A stretch of 64,000 nucleotides of DNA from assembly GCF_014639155.1 (NCBI RefSeq), contig NZ_BMFT01000003.1:285609-349608 (forward strand). The letters are read 5' to 3'. The position numbers were made by a program, and so were the translations under genes. Below are positions 57,591-64,000 of this stretch, one piece after another. Position 1 is the stretch's first letter, and every line of letters starts with the position of its first letter. The notes beneath the pieces are model-generated. The model did not search any database. It was not told where the DNA came from and saw only the letters and a list, made by a program, of their open reading frames with translations. The stretch is from Paenibacillus segetis (GTDB lineage: Bacteria > Bacillota > Bacilli > Paenibacillales > Paenibacillaceae).

Positions 57591-58807
57591 TTGATAGCAG
57601 GCCACCTACAAGAAAAGAAAGATCTTTTTTACATTGTTCTTAATTGCAAAAATGAGGAAGGCAAGCGCAAACCAAAGTGGATTCCTACTGGCTTACCGGT
57701 AAAGGGCAATAAAAAGCGCGCCGAAGCAATGTTAATCGAAATGCGTCGCACCTTCAAAACTACCGTTGAAAAAGAGAAAGAACATCGCTTTGTCCAAGAA
57801 ACACAAAAAAAGAGGCACCTACAGAAAAATCTGATAAAGATCCTCTATTCGTTGACTTTATGTTGAAATGGCTTGCCATGATGAGGTATAAAGTTGAGTT
57901 CATTACCTTTGCTTCGTACCACAATGTTGTCGTAAATCACATTAATCCTTATTTCGAAAATTTGGGACTACATCTAAAGGAACTGTTGCCAAGTCACCTA
58001 CAAGATTATTATCAGTATGAGCTAGATGAAAATGGCGTTACGACGAATACGGTGATCCACTATCATGCTAATATCCATACCGCCCTAAAGTATGCTTTAA
58101 AAAACAATTTAATCAACATAAACCCGGCGGATATAGTGGAAGGTCCGAAGAAAATCGAATTTGTTGGAAGTTTTTATAACAACGAAGAAATCAACTTACT
58201 TTTCAACAAAGTTAAAGGGCAGCTTATTGAACTGGCAGTAATTCTCGCTTCTTTTTATGGATTACGAAGAAGTGAAATCATTGGATTGAAGTGGACCGCG
58301 ATTGATTTTATTAATAAGACAATAAGCATCAAGCACACTGTTACTCCGGTTTACTTTGAAGGGCATGAACACATTGTAGAGAAAGATCGGGCGAAAAATA
58401 AACCCAGCCGCCGTACATTACCTCTTGTGCCAACTTTTGAAGATTTGTTGAAACGTATTCTTGAGCAGCAAAAACTAAACAAAGTTATTTGCGGAGATTC
58501 CTATTGCACCCAATACGAGCAATACATCTACTTAGACAAAATGGGACAGCGAGTAAAGCCTGGATATGTCACGCAAAACTTTACCAGTACTCTGAAAAAA
58601 CATAGTTTTCGTCATATTCGCTTTCAAGATTTAAGGCATAGTTGCGCAATCTTATTGCTCGCAAATGGTGTAAGCAAGAAGGAAGTACAGGAATGGTTGG
58701 GTCATAGCAATTATAATACAACAGCAAATACGTATTCTCATCTAGAGTACAAATCCAAGGTCTCTGCGGCAAAAACAATGGACGGAGTTCTAAATTTTTT
58801 AAATTAA
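57591..58807 (+). pseudogene. Tyrosine integrase 1 with a one-base frameshift in an A7 tract
   Basis: TTG start at 57591 after AGGAGG. N-terminal arm-binding domain (LIAGHLQEKKDLFYIVLNC), then a break at the seven-A run 57805-57811. Adding one A restores QKKEAPTEKSDKDPLFVDFM and the rest of the protein. Catalytic residues are intact downstream: Arg in GLRRSE, His/Arg in DLRHSC, His in WLGHS and Tyr in TANTYSHL. About 60% similar to integrase 2. The defect may be real, phase-variable or a sequencing artefact. Confidence 0.85.
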
Positions 58808-58850
58808 AAAAAGCGCATCCTCCTCCATATCAGGAGAAATAGCGCTTTAA
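58806..58850 (+). terminator. Terminator of integrase 1
   Basis: AAAGCGC and TCCTCCT pair with AGGAGA and GCGCTTT directly behind the integrase stop. Short A and T runs on the two sides could make it bidirectional. Confidence 0.7.
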
Positions 58851-58875
58851 CACGATTGTCTCTCTTTCAGAAAAA

Positions 58876-58916
58876 GGAGAGAACTACAGGAGAGAACTGG
58901 ATAAAAAGTTCTCTCC
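58876..58916. repeat. Integrase-site repeats of element 1
   Basis: GGAGAGAACT twice in direct orientation (58876-58885, 58889-58898, 13 bp apart) and once inverted (58907-58916). The same pair with the same 13-bp spacing is at 62061-62083. They lie between the integrase gene and a tRNA-Leu fragment, where integrase arm-binding sites are expected. Confidence 0.8.
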
Positions 58917-58969
58917 CAAGTCACTTCAAAAAACAAGGTTTTTCGGAAAAAGACCTTATAAACCAAGGA

Positions 58970-59025
58970 TGCCGAGGACGGGGGTCGAACCCGTACGGTA
59001 CTCACGTACCGCAGGATTTTAAGTC
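58970..59025 (-). pseudogene. tRNA-Leu (TAA) 3' fragment at an integration junction
   Basis: From the anticodon loop GACTTAAAATCC to the acceptor end, with a good T-arm (GGGTTCGACCC) and discriminator A. The 5' half is missing; the sequence beyond 59025 is unrelated. It shares a 19-bp core around the anticodon loop with the intact tRNA-Leu (TAA) at 62228-62313. This is the pattern left by integration at the anticodon loop. Confidence 0.8.
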
Positions 59026-59061
59026 ATATCCTATATTTCTTTGGACAAAACTATCTATATA

Positions 59062-60192
59062 GAACGCAATTAAGAAAGAACCGAAGTCATTCTAATCGCC
59101 AAATCGGAGAATGAATAGCAATACCATCCAAGGCGGCGATGAAATGAATACCAACGAAATCGAACAATTGAATGTAGCGATGAAACAAGATTCAAATAAA
59201 CGGCTCTATGAAAGATATCTGGCGGTCCGTCTACGTTTGGAAGGACATACTTTCGATGAGATCGGTGAACTCCTGAGCCGTGGACGTCATACCATCAGTC
59301 GGTATTGGTATTCGTACCAGTCGGAAGGCTTGAGCGGTCTACAGATGGAACACTCTCCTGGACAACCGACAAAACTCACGGAGGAACAGCGTAAACAGTT
59401 AGCGGCGATGCTGGAACAGCAACAACCAGTAGATATGGGTTTTGAAGCTCTGTATACCTGGACACTACCGCTAGTTGCAGAACAGACCCTACAATAATTT
59501 GACGTCAAAATGAGCGTGCGTGGGATTAGCGCTATGCTAAAACGAATGAATTTCAGCTTTACCAAAGCAACCTATACGCTGGCCAATGCGGACGAAGATG
59601 CTCAAGCGTATTTCAAAAAACACACCTTTGCAGCGCTCAAAAAACAGGTTGAAGCCGAAAAAATCAGTCATTTTCTCTTTGAAGACGAATCGATGATCCG
59701 GTCTTATCAAGCCTTGCAATACAGTTGGTTTCCGCATGGCAAGCAACGCAAAGTGTCAACGTACGGTAAACACGAAGGAGCCAAGTTATTTGGTGCCATT
59801 AATTATGAAACCGGGCAAGTCCATCATCGGGAAGAAGAAAAGGCGGATACTGCAGCTTTTATTCGATTTCTTCAAGATCTTCTCTCAGCGTATTCGAGTG
59901 GGGAAATCGCCTTGATTCTGGACAATAGCCGGATTCATCACGCCACGGAGTTACAGCCTTTTTTGAAGGATCATCCTCGTCTGCAGTTAGTCTTTCTGCC
60001 GCCGCATAGTCCTAACCTTAATCCGGTGGAAGGGTTATGGTTGTGGCTCAAAGCGGACGTGGTGAACAACATCTTTTTTGAGAAATTTTATAAGATTCGA
60101 CTTCATGTAAGTCAATTTATGAAGCGTATCAATAAGCAACCGCTAGGAAGCGTCGATCGACTGCTTGCCAGGTTATAATCTTAATTGCGGTT
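59062..60192 (+). mobile_element. IS630-family insertion sequence
   Basis: About 1.13 kb. Inverted ends carry CGCAATTAAGA on the left and its complement on the right, with TA on each side as expected from TA target duplication. It contains one transposase gene and lies between the tRNA-Leu fragment and integrase 2. Confidence 0.85.
59111..60178 (+). pseudogene. IS630 transposase with an internal stop
   Basis: N-terminal helix-turn-helix part (EIEQLNVAMKQDSNKRLYER...) to the stop TAA at 59495-59497, then the same frame continues as FDVKMSVRGISAMLKRM. The DDE core is present: FEDESMI, LILDNSRIHHA and PPHSPNLNPVEGLW. The last residues before the stop (AEQTLQ) do not fit the family, so a small replacement or double shift created the stop. 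Both halves may still be translated separately. Confidence 0.8.
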
Positions 60193-60662
60193 TATATAGC
60201 TTCAAAAGCTGACAGAGTGCCTAACTATATTGTATTAACCATGTCTATTTTATAAATGCAAGATTCACTTCCATTTCCGCTTTCTCTTTAGCAAACCATC
60301 TGTTGTAATCATGAGAACATTTTTTTCGTTCATCACAATAATCCATATTAAAATTCTTTAAAGAGGGCTGTCGAATATCTGTTTTATTTCTTTATCGATA
60401 TAGTACTTAATAAGAGATATGTACGTCTTGCGGCTTGGCATCAACGATAAGCAGCTTATTGACTGATTCATAACAATTCTCACATCACTTCAAAATTAGC
60501 AGAAAATATTGAGTTCTTAAAATCAATATCCCCTTACCTCCTATCACTTATAAAACCCGCCTTCACTTCAACACTTTACTGCATTGAATTTTTTTTTGCT
60601 ATGCTATAGTTAAGGTGTCGATGGTAGAAGTGTGTGGGTTGCAAAACTAAGGAGGGACGAAG
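60193..60662. other. Left part of the second integrase module
   Basis: AT-rich stretch with no intact gene. Just before the integrase, the codons for FNTLLH and the sequence CTTTACTGCATTGAAT repeat the end of the excisionase gene at 57515, so an excisionase once preceded integrase 2 and only its last codons remain. Confidence 0.6.
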
Positions 60663-61919
60663 TTGATTGCAGGCCATCTACAAAAAAAGAAAGGTTTATT
60701 TTATATTGTATTAAATTGTAAAGATGAAAATGGCAAACGGAAACCCAAGTGGATTCCGACTGGGCTTTCGATTAAAGGAAACAAAAAACGAGCAGAAATT
60801 ATGCTTTTAGAAGTACGAAAAAGTTTTTCCGAACCTAGCGATGAAGAAGAGATTAAACTGCTCTCAGAACCAGCAGGTAAAATTGACGAATTTACAACTA
60901 GTGTTATACCAGATACTAAAACACCAATAGACCCAGATGACATTTTATTCGCTGATTTTATGCTTGAATGGCTTGAAATTGTAAAGCCTAGTATCGAACT
61001 TATCACTTACATTTCTTATACCAATGCTGTCCAGGTTAGAATAGTTCCTTATTTTCGAGAAAAAGGAATCTCCCTTTTAAGTCTGAAGCCATATCATATA
61101 CAGGATTTTTATAAATATGCTTTCACTGAATTGAACGTCAAAGCCAATACTGTAATTCATTATCATGCCAATATCCGTTCTGCCCTTCAATATGCTTTTA
61201 TAACAGAACGAATCTCATCTAATCCAGCAGATAAAGTACTTCGACCAAAAAAAGAACCTTTCGTCGGCAGCTCTTATACTGCTGAAGAAGTAAATCAACT
61301 ATTGGAAATTGTGAGAGGTACCCAGATTGAGCTTTCGATAATCCTGGCTGCTTTTTACGGAATGCGGAGAAGTGAAGCATTGGGAGTAAAATGGACAGCA
61401 ATTGATATGGTTCACCGTACAATTACTGTTAAGCACACTGTAACTACTGCGTCTCTTAATGGAAAGCTGATTACTATCGCAAAGGACCGTACAAAAAACA
61501 AACCGAGTAGACGAACCCTTCCCCTTGTAGATGCATTCTATGACCTCCTAGTGCGTCTTAAACAGCAGCAAGAGATAAACCGGCGGGTATGCGGCGATTC
61601 TTACTGTACAGAGCATCTGGCCTATATTAGCGTTGATGAGATGGGCCACCTTACCAAGCCCAATTATATATCTCAGCACTTTGCTCTGGTTCTTAGAAAG
61701 AATGGTCTGCGACATATTCGGTATCATGATCTGCGACATAGTTGCGCTACATTATTGTTGGCCAACGGGGTTAGTATGAAAGAAGTACAAGAATGGTTAG
61801 GCCACAGCGACTACTCCACTACTGCAAACATTTACGCACACCTGGAGTACAGTTCAAAAATTTCTTCAGCTAATGTTATGAATCAAGTCCTAAAAATAAA
61901 AGACAGTCCATTAGAATAA
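60663..61919 (+). CDS. Tyrosine integrase 2
   Basis: 418 residues, TTG start following AAGGAGGG. An N-terminal arm-DNA-binding domain (LIAGHLQKKKGLFY...), a SAM-like core-binding domain (about 100-190) and a catalytic domain with Arg in GMRRSE, His-x-x-Arg in DLRHSC, His in WLGHS and Tyr in TANIYAHL. It recombines an element at a tRNA-Leu gene: a tRNA-Leu (CAA) gene begins 29 bp after its stop. A closely related but frameshifted integrase lies 2 kb upstream. Confidence 0.93.
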   Translation: MIAGHLQKKKGLFYIVLNCKDENGKRKPKWIPTGLSIKGNKKRAEIMLLEVRKSFSEPSDEEEIKLLSEPAGKIDEFTTSVIPDTKTPIDPDDILFADFMLEWLEIVKPSIELITYISYTNAVQVRIVPYFREKGISLLSLKPYHIQDFYKYAFTELNVKANTVIHYHANIRSALQYAFITERISSNPADKVLRPKKEPFVGSSYTAEEVNQLLEIVRGTQIELSIILAAFYGMRRSEALGVKWTAIDMVHRTITVKHTVTTASLNGKLITIAKDRTKNKPSRRTLPLVDAFYDLLVRLKQQQEINRRVCGDSYCTEHLAYISVDEMGHLTKPNYISQHFALVLRKNGLRHIRYHDLRHSCATLLLANGVSMKEVQEWLGHSDYSTTANIYAHLEYSSKISSANVMNQVLKIKDSPLE

Positions 61920-61936
61920 TTCCTAGTGAACTGTCT
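61901..61936 (+). terminator. Terminator after integrase 2
   Basis: AGACAGT and TAG pair with CTA and ACTGTCT around the integrase stop codon. Only a weak T-run follows. Confidence 0.5.
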
Positions 61937-61947
61937 TAGTTAAAGTA

Positions 61948-62026
61948 TACCGGCGAGAGGACTCGAACCTCCACGGTTTCCCAAACGATTTTGAGTCGTT
62001 CGCGTCTGCCATTCCGCCACGCCGGC
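61948..62026 (-). tRNA. tRNA-Leu (CAA), next to integrase 2
   Basis: Acceptor GCCGGCG pairs with CGCCGGT; anticodon loop ACTCAAAATC; T-arm GAGGTTCGAGTCCTC; no encoded CCA. Short variable arm, 79 nt. It lies between integrase 2 and the repeat pair at 62061-62083, so it may be carried or rebuilt by the element. Confidence 0.85.
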
Positions 62027-62060
62027 AAATTATTATTTCTCCATAACTCCTCTAGATAAA

Positions 62061-62083
62061 GGAGAGAACTGAAGGAGAGAACT
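62061..62083. repeat. Integrase-site repeats of element 2
   Basis: GGAGAGAACT at 62061-62070 and 62074-62083, the same 13-bp period as at 58876-58898. They lie between the tRNA-Leu (CAA) gene and a tRNA-Leu 5' fragment. Confidence 0.8.
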
Positions 62084-62150
62084 TTGAAAAAATCTTATAA
62101 AAAAAAACAATCATACCAAGACTTTAGCGGTTAATTCTTTGACTAACGTA

Positions 62151-62193
62151 CTCGATTTTGAGTCGAGCGCGTCTGCCATTCCGCCACACCGGC
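62151..62193 (-). pseudogene. tRNA-Leu (CAA) 5' fragment
   Basis: Acceptor GCCGGTG, D-arm and anticodon stem-loop CTCGACTCAAAATCGAG are complete, then the tRNA sequence stops; no T-arm follows. It is the counterpart of the 3' fragment at 58970 in that it breaks at the anticodon loop. Confidence 0.8.
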
Positions 62194-62227
62194 AAATAAA
62201 GAAGTATTCTGTTGTTAATCAAAACGA

Positions 62228-62313
62228 TGCGGAAGACCAGACTTGAACTGGTACGATAGTCACCTACCGCAGGATTTTAAGTCCTGTGCGTCTGCCGATT
62301 CCGCCACTCCCGC
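62228..62313 (-). tRNA. tRNA-Leu (TAA)
   Basis: Class II tRNA with long variable arm. Acceptor GCGGGAG pairs with CTTCCGC (one G-U); anticodon in GGACTTAAAATCC. First intact gene at the distal end of the cluster; no encoded CCA. Confidence 0.9.
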
Positions 62314-62326
62314 AAGTGTAAAATTA

Positions 62327-62400
62327 TGGAGGCGCCACCCAGATTTGAACTGGGGATAAAGCTTTTGCAGAGCTGTGCCTTACCACTTGGCTATGGCGCC
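62327..62400 (-). tRNA. tRNA-Cys (GCA)
   Basis: Acceptor GGCGCCA pairs with TGGCGCC; anticodon in CTCTGCAAAAG; CCA encoded. Confidence 0.93.
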
Positions 62401-62408
62401 GTAATATA

Positions 62409-62483
62409 TGGAGCGGACGACGGGAATCGAACCCGCGACCCTCGCCTTGGCAAGGCGATGCTCTACCGCTGAGCCACGTCCGC
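62409..62483 (-). tRNA. tRNA-Gly (GCC)
   Basis: Acceptor GCGGACG; anticodon in CTTGCCAAG; CCA encoded; T-loop GGGTTCGATTCC. Confidence 0.93.
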
Positions 62484-62490
62484 ATATGAA

Positions 62491-62565
62491 TGGCTGGGGA
62501 TATAGGATTCGAACCTATGAGTGACGGAGTCAAAGTCCGTTGCCTTACCGCTTGGCTAATCCCCA
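62491..62565 (-). tRNA. tRNA-Gln (TTG)
   Basis: Acceptor TGGGGAT pairs with ATCCCCA; anticodon in GACTTTGACTC; CCA encoded. Confidence 0.93.
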
Positions 62566-62586
62566 ACATCAATTAAGTAATATAAG

Positions 62587-62663
62587 TGGGGCGACCGATG
62601 GGACTTGAACCCACGAATGCCGGATCCACAAACCGGTGCGTTAACCCCTTCGCCACGATCGCC
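62587..62663 (-). tRNA. tRNA-His (GTG), copy 1
   Basis: Acceptor GCGATCG with a G at -1 and C73, as in bacterial tRNA-His; anticodon in GGTTTGTGGATC; CCA encoded. Identical to the next copy. Confidence 0.93.
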
Positions 62664-62733
62664 ATACAAGAAAAAAAATAACCTTAAGATCAAAATCCAA
62701 AAGGCAATCGCCAATGTAACATTTTAAAGTAAA

Positions 62734-62810
62734 TGGGGCGACCGATGGGACTTGAACCCACGAATGCCGGATCCACAAACCGGTGCGTTAACCCCTTCGC
62801 CACGATCGCC
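62734..62810 (-). tRNA. tRNA-His (GTG), copy 2
   Basis: Identical in sequence to the tRNA-His at 62587-62663, including the encoded CCA; the 70-bp spacer differs. Confidence 0.93.
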
Positions 62811-62835
62811 ATATTTAAATGTTTAGGTAAATCAT

Positions 62836-62909
62836 TGGCAGGGGCAGCAGGAATTGAACCCACACCAAAGGTTTTGGAGACCTTTGTTCTACCTTTAAAC
62901 TATGCCCCT
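62836..62909 (-). tRNA. tRNA-Trp (CCA)
   Basis: Acceptor AGGGGCA pairs with TGCCCCT; anticodon in GTCTCCAAAACC; CCA tail encoded. Confidence 0.93.
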
Positions 62910-62916
62910 AAAGAAA

Positions 62917-63001
62917 TGGTGGAGGCTGATGGATTCGAACCACCGAACTCGGAGAGAGCAGATTTACAGTCTGCCGTGTTTAGCCACTTCACTAAGCCTC
63001 C
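62917..63001 (-). tRNA. tRNA-Tyr (GTA)
   Basis: Class II tRNA. Acceptor GGAGGCT; anticodon in GACTGTAAATC; CCA encoded. Confidence 0.93.
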
Positions 63002-63005
63002 ATAA

Positions 63006-63081
<76 letters not shown>

Positions 63082-63107
63082 ATATTCATTTGTTTGTTTT
63101 ACTTAAA

Positions 63108-63183
<76 letters not shown>

Positions 63184-63201
63184 ATATAAGTTAGAAAATA
63201 A

Positions 63202-63278
63202 TGGCGGAGCCGACGGGATTCGAACCCGCGGTCTCCTGCGTGACAGGCAGGCATGTTAGGCCTCTACACCACGGCTCC
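63202..63278 (-). tRNA. tRNA-Asp (GTC)
   Basis: Acceptor GGAGCCG; anticodon in CCTGTCACG; CCA encoded. Confidence 0.93.
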
Positions 63279-63295
63279 ACACTAAGGTAAAACAA

Positions 63296-63369
<74 letters not shown>

Positions 63370-63397
63370 TCAGTAAAAAGTATTCATTTTGTATTCA

Positions 63398-63473
63398 TGG
63401 TGGAGGCTGAGGGGTTCGAACCCCCGACCCTCTGCTTGTAAGGCAGATGCTCTCCCAGCTGAGCTAAGCCTCC
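63398..63473 (-). tRNA. tRNA-Val (TAC)
   Basis: Acceptor GGAGGCT; anticodon in GCCTTACAAGC; CCA encoded. Confidence 0.93.
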
Positions 63474-63531
63474 GGGAAAAGACAACTTTAATTGTAACAG
63501 ATAGGACAATGTTAAATCAAGTTATAAATAA

Positions 63532-63606
63532 TGGTGACCCGTAGGGGAATCGAACCCCTGTTACCTCCGTGAAAGGGAGGTGTCTTAACCGCTTGACCAA
63601 CGGGCC
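63532..63606 (-). tRNA. tRNA-Glu (TTC)
   Basis: Acceptor GGCCCGT; anticodon in CCTTTCACGG; CCA encoded. Confidence 0.93.
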
Positions 63607-63642
63607 GTAATAGATATAATACCATGCACTATAAGAATATAG

Positions 63643-63735
63643 TGGCGGAGAGAGAGGGATTCGAACCCTCGAGACGCTTGTGACGCCTACACGATTTCCA
63701 ATCGTGCTCCTTCGGCCAAACTCGGACACCTCTCC
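63643..63735 (-). tRNA. tRNA-Ser (GGA)
   Basis: Class II tRNA with long variable arm. Acceptor GGAGAGG; anticodon in GATTGGAAATC; CCA encoded. Confidence 0.93.
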
Positions 63736-63738
63736 ATA

Positions 63739-63814
63739 TGGCTCCCCGAACAGGACTCGAACCTGTGACAACTCGATTAACAGTCGAGTGCTCTACCAAC
63801 TGAGCTATCAGGGA
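63739..63814 (-). tRNA. tRNA-Asn (GTT)
   Basis: Acceptor TCCCTGA; anticodon in GACTGTTAATC; CCA encoded. First tRNA after the 23S rRNA gene. Confidence 0.93.
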
Positions 63815-63911
63815 ATATTTGTTCCAGGCTTGATCGCCTGAAAACTGGATACGAAATTCATTGTGTGTAGTGTGTAATCGCCTATGCTTACGATATAATC
63901 GTAAAGCTTTA

Positions 63912-64000
63912 GGATAAGCCCTCGACCGATTAGTATTGGTCAGCTCCATGCATTGCTGCACTTCCACCTCCAACCTATCTACCTCGTCGTCTTCAAGGGG
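63912..64000 (-). rRNA. 23S rRNA 3' end (partial)
   Basis: The complement reads GACGACGAGGTAGATAGG, GGAGGTGGAAGTGCAG and AATACTAATCGGTCGAGGG, the conserved last 90 bases of bacterial 23S rRNA, ending near 63912. The gene continues beyond the window. No 5S rRNA fits in the 97 bp before the first tRNA. Confidence 0.95.

Noticed and set aside
63830..63870. Plus-strand CTGAAAACTGGATACGAAA resembling a spacer motif near rRNA genes
   Set aside because: It lies on the strand opposite to the rRNA operon, and one short match is not enough to call a plus-strand rRNA leader.

Overview
The window looks like a low-to-mid GC Bacillota chromosome, most likely Paenibacillus or a close relative. The reasons are a CUT1 sugar-transport set of the LplA/LplB/LplC type linked to a YesM/YesN two-component system, an abundance of GH2/GH3/GH43/GH78 enzymes, Gram-positive ribosome binding sites, and a dense tRNA cluster beside a 23S rRNA gene. 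The assignment is an inference from gene families.

Region 1 (1-31.2 kb, nearly all on the minus strand) is a rhamnose- and galactose-containing plant glycan utilisation locus, plausibly for rhamnogalacturonan I or its side chains. It holds two paralogous solute-binding lipoproteins, two permeases, a YesM-like sensor kinase with a YesN-like AraC response regulator, and intact GH43, GH2, GH106-like, GH3 and GH78 enzymes. No transport ATPase is present, so a shared MsmX-type ATPase elsewhere is presumably used. Between the intact genes lie many decayed copies of the same families (GH43, GH78, GH106-like, SGNH esterase, alpha/beta-hydrolase and a GH2 start). Seven promoters, six here and one at 49.6 kb, share an operator of two 17-bp direct repeats, 5-6 bp apart, placed 19-20 bp upstream of a -10-like hexamer. 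This probably defines the regulon of the local response regulator.

Region 2 (31.2-37.5 kb) is a scar zone. It contains an IS630-type remnant joined to a truncated group II intron, an OmpR-type regulator remnant, a TetR gene divergent from a CruF-like membrane protein, and more decayed esterase and hydrolase copies.

Region 3 (37.5-53.2 kb) is a second glycan cluster with a more AT-rich, Clostridia-like appearance: GH2, GH78, GH43 and SGNH genes in one direction with a divergent AraC regulator. IS fragments follow, then an alpha/beta esterase under the region 1 operator, a sensor kinase fused to a rhamnosidase fragment, an HPr-like small protein, and a GPH-family sugar:cation symporter.

Region 4 (53.7-62.2 kb) has a decayed CBM-rich secreted protein and the ends of integrative elements. 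These include a Tn916-like small regulatory set, an excisionase-like gene, two related tyrosine integrases (one frameshifted), an IS630 copy, paired 10-bp repeats and disrupted tRNA-Leu genes.

Region 5 (61.9-64 kb) is a tRNA cluster of intact tRNA genes on the minus strand, downstream of the 3' end of a 23S rRNA gene.

Working model: extracellular or surface enzymes trim the polymer, lipoproteins and CUT1 permeases (or the GPH symporter) import oligosaccharides, and cytoplasmic rhamnosidases, galactosidases, glucosidases and deacetylases finish them. YesMN-type and AraC-type regulators sense the substrate.
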